DNA of 64,000 nucleotides from Acanthopleura granulata. Lineage: Eukaryota > Mollusca > Polyplacophora > Chitonida > Chitonidae. The position numbers were made by a program, and so were the translations under genes. The notes below the pieces were generated by a model that saw nothing but the letters and a program-made list of their open reading frames with translations, searched no databases and was not told the DNA's origin. This document shows, piece after piece, positions 47,601 through 62,600 of this stretch (position 1 is the first letter of the stretch; each line of letters begins with the position of its first letter). Where the stretch lies: positions 17,996,120-18,060,119 of the forward strand of contig JABBOT010000002.1 of the NCBI GenBank assembly GCA_016165875.1. The letters are read 5' to 3'.

Positions 47601-50600
47601 TTTATTTTTTTATGGTACTTTAATATCATACTCTTTCACTTATACCATGGTGGTAAGACATCTTACATTTTTGAAAACATCCCTTTTGATAAAATGGCAA
47701 AGCCATGTTTAACACGTTATGCATACTGGACAACGGTGTCTTGGGTCATTGTACTTGCACCAAAATGTCAAGCACCTATTTGCAGGCTTCTTACGGCAGA
47801 CGAGACCAAGGAAAACCACCTACCTTTGGCAAGTTACTGACAAACTTTCCCACAGGTGACATACACCTATTTACACTACGTGAGCCTGAGCAGGAGTTCA
47901 ACAATGTACATTACAAAATGCAGATTACCTGATGACTACAGGGTCAGTAGAGGCAGGTGTCCAGATAATCTGTGCACTCCCCTGCCCTGAGGATGTGAGG
48001 CTCAGACCTAGGATATTATCACCCACAAGAGATACATTTACACTCCCGACAGAGCTGTCTGAATCATTATACTGTACTGTAAGTTCACTCCTGTTGCCCA
48101 CTGTCCCGTTAATGCCTGTCACATTAAACACTTGAGGGGAGAGGTTATCTGCAAACAGAAGGCAAGACGGCAGTTCATAAACCCTTCTACCTTTACACTA
48201 ACAAACAGAAATTCATCATCAGCTCCAACATCTCGCAAAGAGTTGATATCATCTTGCATTCAGGCCCTTCAAAAAGTGAATGGCCCATGTTAAAAAGAAT
48301 GTCAAAAATCTGAATGGGAAACGGGCCGACCCAGCAAGTAACCTTACAGGTATCTAGAGCTGCTTGTTTTCAACTACAGATAACCATGCTCCAGGAAGGC
48401 ATAATGATATCTATGCTACAGGGATGTCAATTCAACGATAGAAGTCCATTATATTTATCAAAAATATTACATGTACCTTAATAATCTCAATAAACATTTA
48501 AATTCTCTTGGCCTAAGCTAGCAAATCATCACTCAGTGGAAAAACAGCAATATCAACAAGACTTAAGAGAAAAACATGTATCATTTTTTAATCTAGCCTT
48601 GTTCTCAAATCAATATATCAAGCCTTCCACAATGGCATAAGACATGAAAATGGGCCACAATTCTGAGACACAGGTTGTAGATTTTATCCACTACAGATAT
48701 GAGTGTATTTCAAACTTGCCGGCAGCCTGTAACTCCTCGTCTGTAGTGTTTTTCAAATCCTTGGTTCTCATGGCCAGGCTGGCCTTGAGGGTGGCCAGAT
48801 AATCATAGATACACTGAGGACTTTCCCCACACACCCTGCGGGCCTCTGCCTGCTGGCTAGCATTAAAGTCCGAGAGAAACAGTGGGCGGTGATCAAGGTG
48901 CTGATAGGTGGCCACACTTTCTCCTGATCGGTACGTGAACACCGAAGAATTGACATCAACCATCCCTGCAACAAACATTCAAAGTGTCTGAACTGTGTGT
49001 ATCAAGTGACAACAAACAATAGACATTTCCAAATATAGTTACCTTTTTATCTATTTCGGAATAATGCTATTTAAACTGCTACGGACACACTGTTTGACAA
49101 AAATAACTAATATTACACGTTAGCATATTTTTTTTACACCTCAACCGCTTAAATACAGATTACCGTGAAATTTTTACAATTGGTAAAAAGGTTTTTAAAC
49201 TGTTACTGAATTCACATCTATCAGAAGTCAGAAATACCACACATGTACAAGTACATGATAACAAACAAGGTCAAGCTCTAACTGAACTCTTCTTACACTG
49301 CTGACCAAAGTTGTAGTATATTTCCTCCTCTGTTGAGTGTATATCCAACACAGTGCCATTAGGCAGGGTGAAATCATTGTTCACATTCCCATCAGACACG
49401 CCCAGCAAGCCCCTGGTAGTGTACTCAGAAGTGCCGGGGAGGGTCAAGGTAATGTCTAACACTTCTTCACCCACACTGACATTAAATGACACACCTACAA
49501 GAAAATAACACCTTATTAATTTATTTAATTATTTTATATATTGATTTAATCGCATGTTATGCTGCACCTAAAATATTTTGATAATATATGTACGTTGGTT
49601 TTCTCTATAAACCAAACCCTAGAATAACCCTGACAAGTTACTAGGGAACTCTCGGCCACTTATTCCCATGAATGTCAAGAAGAATAGGAAAGCAGTGAAA
49701 TGTAGAAAAACTAAATGTATAGATGTCTGTACACGGATAAGTCTTAACCAACGATATGTGTGATTAAGCGACTACGCGACTACAAGGCATACATTTTATA
49801 ACCACTTTAACAGCTAATAGACCAGGCTGCTTCAAAGGACAAAAGGACATAAACCTTGATCGGCATTTATCTTGATTCTGTCAAAAACTCACCACTTAGG
49901 AAACTGAAACTGAGGGTTGAGGTATCCAACTTCGCAACACTGACATTGCCTCCGAATGGGAATGGCCGGTCATCTCGGTAGTTGAGAGACAAATCTTCTC
50001 CATTCACATACAACAATAGCCCTACGGAAATACAACATATTTACGTAATTATTTATTTGATTGGTCTTTTAACCAGCAATGAAGAATATTTGACTTTTAC
50101 AACGGCGGTCAGCATTATGGTGGGAGGAAAAGGGGCAGAGACCGGGGCAAACTCATGACCATCCGCAGGTTGCTGGCAGATCTTCCCACGTATCGCTGGA
50201 AAGGAAAGCAACATTAGGTGGACTTGAACTCACAGTGGCCGCATTGGTAGGAGACTTCTGGGTCATTTCGCTGCGCTAGTGTGCCGGCATGCTGAGCCAT
50301 GAAGGCCCCCCAGAAAGACAATACAGGTTAAAATTGCATCCATTTACATGTAGACACAATTCACTTTGAGCATAAACTCCCGATCTGCAGCTTACACGCT
50401 ATATGTAGCCAGACTATCTAAGCAAAGGGCAAGAGTTTTCATTAACCAACACTGAATATTTTTCTCCTATCATGACAAAATAATGTAATAATAATGTAGA
50501 TTCAGTAAATATTTAACTGAGAATTGGGTGACTTAGTTTCTGTTTCGTACGATTCTGAAGAATATTTCACTAATAAAACAGAGGTGAGTTTCATAGCTGT

Positions 50601-53600
50601 AGAAAACTGGAATAAATCAGATGCCTTTGGCATATAACTTGTACAAAAACTTTCTTGTTATGATGTGAGGTATAGGTTTTAGGTAGAGGGTAATTAAATG
50701 ATCGCCTGCAAACTTCATGAAAGACAACCCAAAAGAGTTTACTAGTACTGTTGACAGCTTACATGCGGTCAAAGCCGGGAGGACTAAGAGGGCAGTGAAA
50801 TATTACAAATTTTATGTCCAGTGCCAGCCCTGAACCGACGAAAGATCTGCACAACCCGATGACTAACCTTTTCTGTCATTGGAGAGTTCTATTTGCACAT
50901 CCGCAGTATTTTCATAGTCTTTCGCAGCAAAGGCAGTGAAGATAGTGGCGTTGGTGAAGTTGCCCTGACTATCTTTGACACGGCCAGTTCTGGCTTGTAA
51001 GACAAATACAGTTGTCTCCCCTGACATCAACTCCAGCATGGTATACTCTCCCCAGCCATTGAATGTGTAGTCCTTCTTATCCAGGGTCTGAATGTGAGGA
51101 TCACCCCAGAAGAAGCCTGCCAATTAAGTAACCACAAAAGATGAAAGCATTCTGTATAAGACTGTTCTCTGCAATGTGTACATGTACACAGGCCACATTT
51201 AAGTGCAAATTCACTCTCACCTCCAATCATACATCAAAGACAAAGGCGGCCCCAAAAGCCTATGCAAGTTTATTGCTCTCTGATGTAAAACTAGAAGAAT
51301 GGAAAATGATGAAGTATATTCATAATTTCACACCAATGTGAATGTTTGCAGAAATTCTCTCTTCTATAATTTTGTAACGTTAACTTGTTCATTTCCTTGC
51401 CAGGCCATGCTCAAATGACATTACTAAGTTAGGTAATTTAAAAACTACAAAGATACAAAAAAATACATTTTTTCAAATGAGCCCTGTGTCCCAAAACTAA
51501 AGCAGTTCCACTAAAAAAGACACAGCTAAAGTTTGAAGAAAGAAATCAGGGTTAATGAAATTTATGTTTTCATGGTACTGACTATATACTTTCTTTGTTT
51601 TAAGAAAATGACAAACTTTTTAAACAGGAGTGTAACCTGAAGTTTCGAACTTACCCACTCTAAATGGTACAAATCTGAAGCAACGAGCACCTGGCCTAAG
51701 CTCAGTGTACAGGTGGCACAGGTCTGAGCGGACACAGCAGTACTCCAGTGGCTGTCTGTCATAGCGCTGGTGAAGTCCTGACACCCGACTCAAAAGGGGG
51801 TGGAACAAGAAGAGGTGACCTCCCTTGTCCGGGGACAAATCCAGGGAACCAGTGCGTGTGGAATAACAGCATTCCTGCAATCAGTAATGACACCAATAAT
51901 GAATAGATTTCTTATATCTCATTATGCATGTGCTGAATGACCTAAACTTTTGGCAGTGGATAAGTTACATATTTGGGCCAATTCTCAGAGTTGTCTTAAT
52001 CTTAAACGGCTGTTTTGAGTTTTGTTTAGAAGAAAAAATTTACAACAAGAAACTTACAACACCAAAAGTCATATTTTATAACATTTATTTCTTTCTTCTG
52101 GGAGGAGATTTTAGGTCATTTGTCTATAATCACCTTTATATTAAGCAGTGGAGTGACCCTTTATCAGGTCAAGATGAATCAAACTCACTTCAGAACAAAA
52201 AGATATGTCTTGCATCTTTATTTGTTCAGGTTGTCATCAGTAAACAGGTTTACAGAAATTAAGCAAATAACCTTAGACTTCACCCAAAAATAATTGCTCT
52301 GTTAAGAGGCAAATTAACACATGTCAGGAAATGTCACTTTCGGTGTTAACGTTTGTCTAGTAGGGTATCATATGTCCCACATTCCAAACAATCCTCCAAT
52401 CACACTTTCTAAGATCAATCAAACTCTCAGAATAAATTAAATGTTATGTGCTTCAAACCTTAAGAACTGAGTGCATAACGTAGTACTGTTGACACACCAA
52501 AATAAAGTATCATTCAATTCAATTCGCAGTCAATCGAAATAGACTTTCCATTGACACACTGCCTTGTAATTCGCATCGATGCAGGCTGATGTGGACACAC
52601 CAGATTGAGTTGAATGCGGTTCTGAAAGTGACATTCAGTGGGAATTTCTTGCTAATGACGTCACAGTACATTATATTTCAGGCATAGCATTCATGGAAAA
52701 TATGTGTCAGTTGTGCATAAGCTCAGTCGTAACTGAATTGAGTTTAGCGAAATGGTTCCCTGTTCCCACTGACTCACTGCATAACCAAACCGAACTGAAT
52801 CCAATTGAATTTCTCAAAATACACACCACCTCTTCGGTGGTCTAGTTTTTACAAATAAAGGTTGAGAGATCCAGGTTCAAGCCCGGGTCGGGTCATACCA
52901 AAGACTTTAAAAATGGTACTTGTTGCTGTCTTGTTTGGCACTCAGCATTGAGAGGTTAGAGCAAGGAAACAGGACTGGTCAGTCCGGTGTCAGTATAATG
53001 CGACTGGGTAGGGTGTCATGTCTGCTCTCTTGGCCATGATGTTCCAGTGGCGTCAGCACTTCGGTGGCATGTGCTGCAAACAGTAAGAGTTGAGTGCATT
53101 ACATAACTCACCCTTGCTCCTGTGTATCCTCGTGGAATGAGTCGTGAAATGAAGCAAATCTGACCTAGTCGACGCAAGTATGAGATGAACTGTGGGCTGA
53201 AAAACATTTGTCTTAGTGTACAGGGACAGACTGGTAACAGGCGATCCAAGACGCTGATCTCAAACTGGGATGCTTGCTGATTGTCATACCACGTGAGACA
53301 CCGAGCTTCATAACTAACACTGTCCACAGTTTCATCCTCCAGAGAATAGATCCAAAACCCTGCAAAACCTGTCCAAACAAATTTTGTATAATGGGTATTT
53401 ATTGATATAAATTCATGAAATGACAAGAATATTTATTTATTCGTTCCACAGTTGTTCAACACCATGCTCAAGAAATTGTCATTTACCCAAAAAAATCTAT
53501 TATTTTGTTTATGATTAAGTTGCTTACTTTCCAAGACTGTGAGTGTTATATTGATTATAGAAAGGTGTTTGAGCTTTAATTGGAAGGTGGAACGATATCC

Positions 53601-56600
53601 TTCTGCAAAAATGTAAATTTCAGCCCAAACGATAATATTCTGTGACATTTACTGGCCTATAAAAATGCCCTTCTTTGGATGAAATGTTAGGTCATTTACA
53701 GTATATGACATTTAGCCGACAGTATTATGGACTTGAACAAACCATAGGGTCCATGGAAAACCGCTGAAATTTGGCAAGTTACTGAAGAACGTTCCCACAC
53801 AGTATTTACAGATACATGCATGCATCATGTTGGTTGAGGACACGTTGTCATCAGTGCGAGACTGTGATTTATGTGGTCAACTCCTTATTGACATCAACAA
53901 CCAGTCATAGCCAGCAATCTACAAATTGCCAAGAACAGGTTTGAACCCCGAACCTTGACAGATAAGCACCTCTAACCATTCCTATTTTAATATGGCTTAA
54001 TGTGTATATACAAGCACACTGTTTCAGTGGTTCAACTCCACTACTTTATAATATCTGTGCAAAATAGTTCCTGTCAAGTTTAAAACATAGATAACTTTCA
54101 ATACAACTATCAGGTGAGTGAACCTCCTACTTACCTGTGTTCCCTTGAACATCATTGATTCTGAAGACTTCAGCTTGTTCAGAGTACACTGAATTGAAAA
54201 CCACTCGATTGGACAGCTGGTAACCAATCACTGCTTTTCTTTCTGACCTGTTTTGGTTCCACAACATCCCGTTTCGCTCATATTTATACAAGGCATAGGA
54301 TCTGGAGAAGTCTGTAGCCAGAACAAGCTGGAAGGTGTTCGACTGAGAAAGAAAAATATTTTATTTATGTTTGCTTGTTGAAGTTTTCACTTTCTACAAT
54401 GATTGCTTTGTGGGTGGCAAGGGAGAAGGCTACTGACCTTTTGCGTGTTACCCCAAGAACTGGAGATCTCTAACATGTACAGACGTGCTCACCAATGGGA
54501 GAAAAACTAAGCCTGATCATAAAGGTTCGATGGACACACAGAATACTGGGCAATAATTAATATATTTTAACTTGAAAAGCTCAAAATTCAAAAGAGATTG
54601 CCTGAGCCAAATACTGCAACTGAGTCCCCCCAGCCCTCCCCTTCTAAAAAAATAAAAAATCTGTTCTTAATAAGAAAGGAACCCCCAAGAATACCTAGAT
54701 GCTGAAGACAGCTCGCCTATCATCCAAAAACCAGTGTGGGCCAGATGCACATCACTGGCTCTGATCGATGATCCTACTTCTGACCTCATAAATTCTATCT
54801 CTGATTTCATTTCCTTTGTTCCTTGACTAAAAACATCTCCTGTGATATGTTAAGGTGTGTAAACTGCACCCTGCAAGCTTTTAGCCATTGTTTATACATT
54901 TAGCCATTATTTATATATTTGAATGGTGTTTTACGCTGTACTCAAGAATATTTAACTTATACAACATTGTGGGAGTAAAACCACGGCCATTAGCGGGTTG
55001 CTGGGAGGCCCTGCCACAAGACGACCTAGGAAGGCAGTATGATTCAAAGCAGCCACATTGGTGAGAGGCCCCTGAGTCATTGTTTTGCTCTACCACACAA
55101 ACTCCTCGGTCCACAAACAATTAGGATAAAGAGCATACATACCTCACTCGGGTTGGACTCAGTTGGGTAAGGCCGGACTTTCCTCCACTCCACAACGATG
55201 GCCCAGCGACATGTAAACCCTGGCTGCTCCATGCTGCGCCTCACGTCACTCTCTATCCTCGCCAGCATCACGTCATACGTCCTGTTCACACCTCGACTGA
55301 ACACTCGGTATAAAATCTTTGACGCAGTGTCTTCAGGACTTGTAGCGGAGTCAGTCCAGAATGGGGCAATTATTTTCTCACTGCTTTGATCCACAGGAAA
55401 CTGCACTGGTGTAAATCTGCTGTACCTTTGTCCTAACACCACATAGCCATTAGGGGAAATCTGAAAGCACATTTGGCGCACAGAAAAATGAAAATGCTGA
55501 CATAATTCTGCCAAATCATGCTATGGTACATTGGCCATCCTTGGTTAGATTCTCTTCAGTTCTACGTGTGTATGATCCGACATGCGTATGATCCGACTAG
55601 TATGTAAAATATCATGTGCTAGGTCTACCCTGATGGACATGTGATTGCTGTATGATTTTACAGCCTAAGCAGGTATGAACCTTGTGCCTTTTTCTAGATG
55701 AGCGATGAATTTATTAAACATAGAAGCAAATCGGTATAAAATACAGAACCGTTGTATACATGTAGGTTTGTTGATATTTTTAATTGCAACCACTAGAAAA
55801 CCATTTATAGTCTGCATAACAGCAAGAGATCTCACCAAAAACATGTTCAGTTTTGATATTAGACTATGTGCCCTGTAGTAACTCACTGCAGAAAGACTCC
55901 AACAATGTAACTACTTATCGCTTGCAAGTTTATTTGCTGTAAGCGGCCTAAATTTCACCCCCAAAAGTGTATTTTTAGAGGTAAATTATTGTCATAAAAT
56001 ATTACTCATTGAGCAGAAACGTACATTTTCCCGGTAGGATGTCATCCTACCTTCCAAACAAACCTCAAAACATTGTTCTGCAATCAACAGAGCTCTCAGA
56101 ATCAGGAAAACTGAGCAGCTTTGTCATGGACGAAATTTTATGTCATTTACAAAAGTACATGCAGACTGAAAAGGATTAGATACATATGAACTGCCTTTAT
56201 TGTAGGAGACTGATCACTGTACTCAATGTGTATGAGTTAACCTGGACTGACAAGAAATTACCATACATTTTTAACATAGGAGACCACATTTTGTACTAAC
56301 ATATAGATTCTGTTCCTTGGAATTGGCCACAGGGAGTCCATTCTCCACCTGTATAGATTGGGACAGCTGGTCGTCTCCCTCAAAACTAGTGCCTCCTTCC
56401 ACAGAATATAACCCTGACCAAAACATTGGAACATATATAGCTATAGATATATACAGATGAAAGCAAATAGTCAAAGAAATTATTACAAAGGAACAACACA
56501 TCGAGTTTCAGTAAAACATAAAAACCTGTATGAAGCCTCTATGAAGACTCCACAATGGGCTATGTAGGCATGCAGAACTACAGCACATATAATATCGCAT

Positions 56601-59600
56601 CATTAGAGGATTTTCATATTCACAGTAATCAATTTACTGTTATTTTTTTATCATTGTCATATTTTTGTTTTACTGCGAAATCAGCCTGTCGTCATTCATC
56701 CTGTGGCCGCGGCCAAATCTACATGAAATGCATCTGAACAAGGGACCTCAGTGACCAAGGGCTAGGAGGTTTGAATCCTCTGAGGCAATGTACAGACACC
56801 TAACTGTTATGACACACAGAATAACGTGTAAAATTTGATTTTGTATATGAATACATACAACCAGTGCTCAAAAGCACGGCAATATTAGTTTACCCCAATA
56901 CAGTCATAATTAATTCACACTTACAGACACACTCATCCTTACTGGTGGCGCCCTCTGGTGTCCAGGTCCCTGGTGGACAAGATAGACAACTACTTTGCCC
57001 AGAAAGGCCCTGATAGGCACCATTTGCACAGAGAACACATCTGTTTATTGTTGTATTTCTGAATTGGCCTGCAGGACAGACAACTGGAATAAAAATTGTC
57101 AGTGATTGATTATGTTCATACACCTGTATTATCAAAATACAAGAATAAGGGACAAGTGGAGGCTTCAAGGTAGTGGTAAAGAAGCCTTGATTCACATGGA
57201 CTTTTCCGGAGAAGGCTTTTAGCCCAGTGGCAGTCTTCATTCCAAAACCTTCAAGCAGTAATCACATGTTTTTTAACTACGAATGTACATTGCATTTTAC
57301 TACATTTAATTATTTTATAACATTTTCTACTTTTCATTTCAGCTAAAATAAAGACATTAAACAGCCCAAGAGAGAGAGAGAGAGAGTAATATTTCAGTCT
57401 TATCATGACCACAACCTCTGAGCTCCAGGCAAGACAGTTGAACAGTTTCCATGTCAGCATGACTACATCCAAAATCAAAGGTATTTATACATTTCGAAAT
57501 TGTACATTTCAAGTTGAACTTGCTGAATCTGCTCTGTTTCCGCCCTTCATACCCGCCGTCCTATAAGTAAAATGCTCTTGAATACGGCGTAACATACCAA
57601 TCAAACAAATAAATAACCATTTCAAGTTGTTAGCTGGGAAAACAAATATGTATTTATAGTAATAACACATACATCAGAGTAAAATCACTTCTTGAAAACT
57701 GAGAAGATTTCAGGATCATAAGATAATATTTTCAATTGTTTAATTCTTGGTGTTACTCAAGAATACTTCATTCCTACGACGGTGGCTAGCATTATGTTAA
57801 GAGGAAACCAGGCTAGGCCGGGTAAACCCACGACCCTCCGCAGTGTGCTGGTAGACCTTCCCAGGTATACGACTGAAGAGGAAGCCTGCATGAGCTAGAT
57901 TTGAATTCACAGCATCTGCATTGTTTATAAGATAATAAGATCACGAACCTATATAAAATGAGAGTAGACATGGTAGATATTTGTAATTTTCCTACAGGTT
58001 TCATTGCATTGCCCTTCTGTACATGATCTCACTTGTCAAATTATCTTTAGTATGAACTATTCAAACTGGCAGAAAACAAAATAAAAACACGACTTCAACA
58101 GTTACCATGGTTATTCTCAAAAGTGCATAAGGACATAAAACCAGTATTATCTTAGGTCCAGACTAAACTGTCTTTGTACATGTATTTGGCAGACCATGTG
58201 CATCTACATTATGGACAGATATCATTAGCCCGCAAATTCCATCTATTGCCAGAAAAACTGCAACTTTAAGTTAACAAATTTGTTATGGAAATGATGAAGG
58301 TGATGTTTTTTCCTGGCTATGCTGTGTTTACAAGCAATAAAAAAACAACACATTGACACAAACCTCTGACAACACAAGGCAGGATATTTATTTCATTTAT
58401 TTGATTCGTGTTTTACGCCGTACTCAAGAATATTTCACCTATACGACGGCATCCAGCATTATGGCGGAAGGAAAGCAAGGAGAGCCCAGGGGAAACCCAC
58501 GACCATCCACAGGTTGTTGGGTGCCCTTCCCGGATAGGAAGCCAGAACCAGACAGGTTAGTAACAAAGAAAGTTAGGGTAGGAAAGACTGAACATGGGGA
58601 AAGTCACTCACCTGTTCATAGAACAGAATAAATAAATCTTACCTATATTACATCCAACGGCAGACTGTGTTCCCCTCCCTGGGGATGTAAATCCATCAGG
58701 ACACGCCACACAGCTCGAAAAGTTCCCAGCCGCGCTGTTATTCTTATAGGAACCCAGCCTACAAGGGGAACAACTCTCCCCATCTACTTCTTGGCCAGAT
58801 GGACAGAAATCTGATACAACAGGTCAGGAAAAAATATATCAATTTTAAGACATGATCAAGAGTTCTTAGACACATTGATCTGACATTGTTTTCATTCTGT
58901 TAAATGTGTACTTAATCTATGCAAGCTGAAACAAGAATGGAAAAATCAGAAAACAAGTTAGAGATTTGAGTATATGTACATGTATTGTTAATACATAATA
59001 GGGTACAAATGTGGGACAAAATGTCTTGTATACATCTGCCGTCAAAACTGATCTAGAACTGGAATGTGCTTGCATGGTTATAGGCACATTTTACTGCCTA
59101 GGTCACCATTTGGGTATGCTCCACCAATAAAACAGAACATCATTGCTTAAACTGAAAATGTTTTGAATATCAACTGCCTTAAACGACAATCTAATTTAGA
59201 AATTAACATGAACAAATATGATGTTTTTGCTTACGCTGACAGTCTGTGAGGTTCACGCTGCCCCTGCCTGTTGTGGTCTGGCTCGATGGACAAGTCTTAC
59301 AGGAATCTTGCCATTTTGTGTCCTGGTATGTACCCACAGGACAAGCCATACAGGTGTTGTCAGATACTCGTCTGTACTGACCAGGCGAACAGGCAGCTGG
59401 AATCAGGGTCAGTACAACACACAGTTGTTAAACAAGTACTCTAAGGGAGCTAAAATTTCATCCATTTTCATCCATGATTTTGGGAGTTCTAATGATTGTA
59501 AAAAGATGATTTAAGGCTTTTTGAAAGGCAGGATGATATCCTACAGAAACAGTGTACTTTTCAGCAACAAATACTAAATTATAATTTATGACATTTATTT

Positions 59601-62600
59601 ACCTCTAAAAATGCACTTTTTTGGATGCATTTACAGTACATCTTAATATATACAGGATTCAATAGATGATCACAGAATCCTTTTGCAGCCCTGACGGTAA
59701 TGTTACCTGATACAATTGGGTTTTGCTTTTTATCAATATCATCAAGATCTTATTCTTCCTGGATCAGTGTCAGATAGTGCAGAATGCCTTCGATGTTTCT
59801 TAGAAACTGGACCAAACTATTTTAAATGAACAGACAAATACAGACTCTCCCAAACTTGTAAACGCATGTGCAAGGATTCTCCCAGAATGGCCCACCATTA
59901 AAACTCAATGAACCCTCTACTTTGGACTTTACCATTTGAGCAGTTGGACGGAGAAATGGCCCCTGTGGAGCTGGTGGTGAAGTTTTCAGGGCACATCTGG
60001 CAAGTCTGAGAGACAGAATCAGCCTCTCGATAATAGCCCCGGGCACAGACTGCACAGTTGTTCTCAGCCTGCACATACTCCTCTCCAGGCAAACAAGTCA
60101 CTACAACAACAACAGGAGAGTTACACAAACAGCTGTTACATGTATAATAACATTCTCACGCGCGGAAAGACTTTTCACAAGGAAACGTACATTGCAATGA
60201 TGCGGTATGCACATTAGAAGACAAGCAGGCTTTTGTTAAACCATGCGCCACAATGAGAGGGCTACACTGCTCAAAGTCGCACTCGCTTAACTGACTAAGA
60301 ACGAACTTGCTGTGCGTACAATACATGCATATCAACATAACCACAATACAAGTACTTGTATAACTGAATAAAGCAAAAACACCTCAAGAATGTGGAAATC
60401 CTTCTTTTTTCAGATTTAACTCTAAACGCTCAAACTGCTGTACCAATAAACAAAGTCAAAATTCCCAATAAAAGCACCACGAATTCAGTTGGCCAACTGA
60501 ACAATGGTTGAATGTCCATAGTTTGAAGAATGTCACAATTATATGAATCCTAGATTTATATCTAAAGTGGATAAAAATCAATCTATTTGATTAATTGTAC
60601 CAGGTGTAAAGTTGTGGTTGTACCTGGAGTTGTCCTTCCAGCAGTTGTGGTTGTAGCAGATTCTGTGGTTGAACCGAGTGTTGAGGTTGTATCAGTTATA
60701 GTGGTTGTACCAGGCTCTGTGGATGCATCAGGTGTTTTTGTAGTTGATTCTGTGGTTGTAATAGGTGTTGTGTCTGTGTCAGACGTCACAGTTGTACTAG
60801 GAACTATGGTTGCAGCAGATTCTGTGGTTGCAACAGGTGTCATGCCTGTGTCACGCATCAAAGTTGTACCAGTTGTTGTGGTTGCAATGGGTGTCATGCC
60901 TGTATCAGGTATCACAGCTGTACCAGGTGTTGTGGTTTTAACAGATTCTGTGGTTGCAGCAGGTGTTGCACCTGTATCAGGCATCACAGTTGTACCAGGA
61001 ACTGTGGTTGCATCAGGTTGTGCAGTTGCAACAGGTGTTGCGCCTGTAGAACGCATCACAGTTGTACCAGTTGTTGTGGTTTTAACAGATTCTGTGGTTG
61101 TAACAGGTGTCATGCCTGTGTCACGCATCAAAGTTGTACCAGGTGTTGTGGTTGTAGTAGATTCTGTGGTTGCAATGGGTGTCGTGCCTGTATCAGGTAT
61201 CACAGCTGTACCAGGCATTGTGGTTGTAACAGATTCTGTGGTTGCAGCAGGTGTTGTACCAGTTGGGGTTGTTTCTGGTACTGTGGTTGTATCACTAAAT
61301 GCTACAGTCGTTGAAGCAGATACAGTAGTAACTGGTGGCAAGACATAAAGTCTACAAGAAATAAAAACACATATTTTATTAAACTCACACTGCATGGATG
61401 TAACTTGTATCATTACTTTAATAGAATTTCATGTTTTATATCATATAGTTGCCAGTAATCTTAACAGGAGGCAAGTTTTATATTTATTATTACAAGATAT
61501 GTGTACATCAATTTCTTTTCTTAAATATGTCAAGATTCCCTTTGAACCTTAAAACAGAAAGGCTGCAGTTTTAATAGCTGGAAAGTACGCTATAATCATA
61601 TGTCCCATGGCATAGGTACATGTGAAATACCTGAACAGATGGCAAGATCAATTACAGGTATTTCAGAATGAGGAAATCTGATTGCTCACCGGGCATAGCT
61701 TGAGACTTTAAACAGTTTGACGTTACCAGATAATTTCAAATTTTTTTTTGCATTTTCAAAATCGATCATATGTTCATATATGAATTTCATTTGGACATTC
61801 CACTGAATACCATGTAAATGTATATACCGCATTGGATTACATCCACACATGATTGTAGTTAGAAAGAAACAAAACTGTGGAGCTCAGGGGTGTTTTTTTA
61901 CACTTTCTTTTTACACTTTCTATCCACAGCATTTGCAACTAATGAATATGAATTAAGAGGAACACTCTCAATTATCTCTAGTCCATATTACTACAGGACA
62001 ATAATTAGGTTTTGAGATACCGCTATGTCTAGTATCACTTCATGTCGTCGTATTAACTTTAACACAGTCTGATACAACAATCTACTTACACGCATGATAT
62101 TGTGGAATTTTCTGACAAGCATGTATCTTCTGGACCACAAGGTAGCCAGTCACAGGTGACATTGGTGCTGACATCATCTGTCAAGAGGCCAAAACAGTGA
62201 TAATTAAATAAACTGGAGAGCATTGCAAATTAATACTCTGGTCATTACTTTGGCGTCAAACCTATTTCTCAGTTGCTGCACTCTCTGGCTCTGACTGTTG
62301 AAGTGCTCTGGCTGTGAAGCCCTTGACGAATATTAGGTCCCCTGTTTGCGCCACTGAACGTTGCAGAGGCTGTGAAGCCCTTGGCCAATATCAGGTCGTC
62401 TGTTTGAACCAGCGAACAATGCTGAGTCTGTGAAGTCCTTAACTAGTTTTAGGTCGTCTACTTGAACCAGTGAACACCGCTGAGGCCGTCAGGCTCTTGA
62501 CCAGTATTAAGTCGCTTGTTTGAGCCAGTGAACGACACTGAGACTGCAAAGGCACTGACCAATGTTAGGTCGCCTGTTCGAATCAGTGAACAATGCTGGG

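Larger units (their letters stand above)
32257..58267. repeat. Copy B of the 26-kb tandem duplicated block
   Basis: 26,011 bp against 26,457 bp in copy A; most of the difference is seven 74-bp array units, partly offset by the 82-bp unit and two 17-bp stretches present here. Confidence 0.97.

Noticed and set aside
60587..61348. 253-codon plus-strand open frame of V, G and S repeats
   Set aside because: It is the antisense shadow of the Thr-rich mucin exon; ACN codons read backwards rarely give stops, and the minus-strand exon has matching splice phases.
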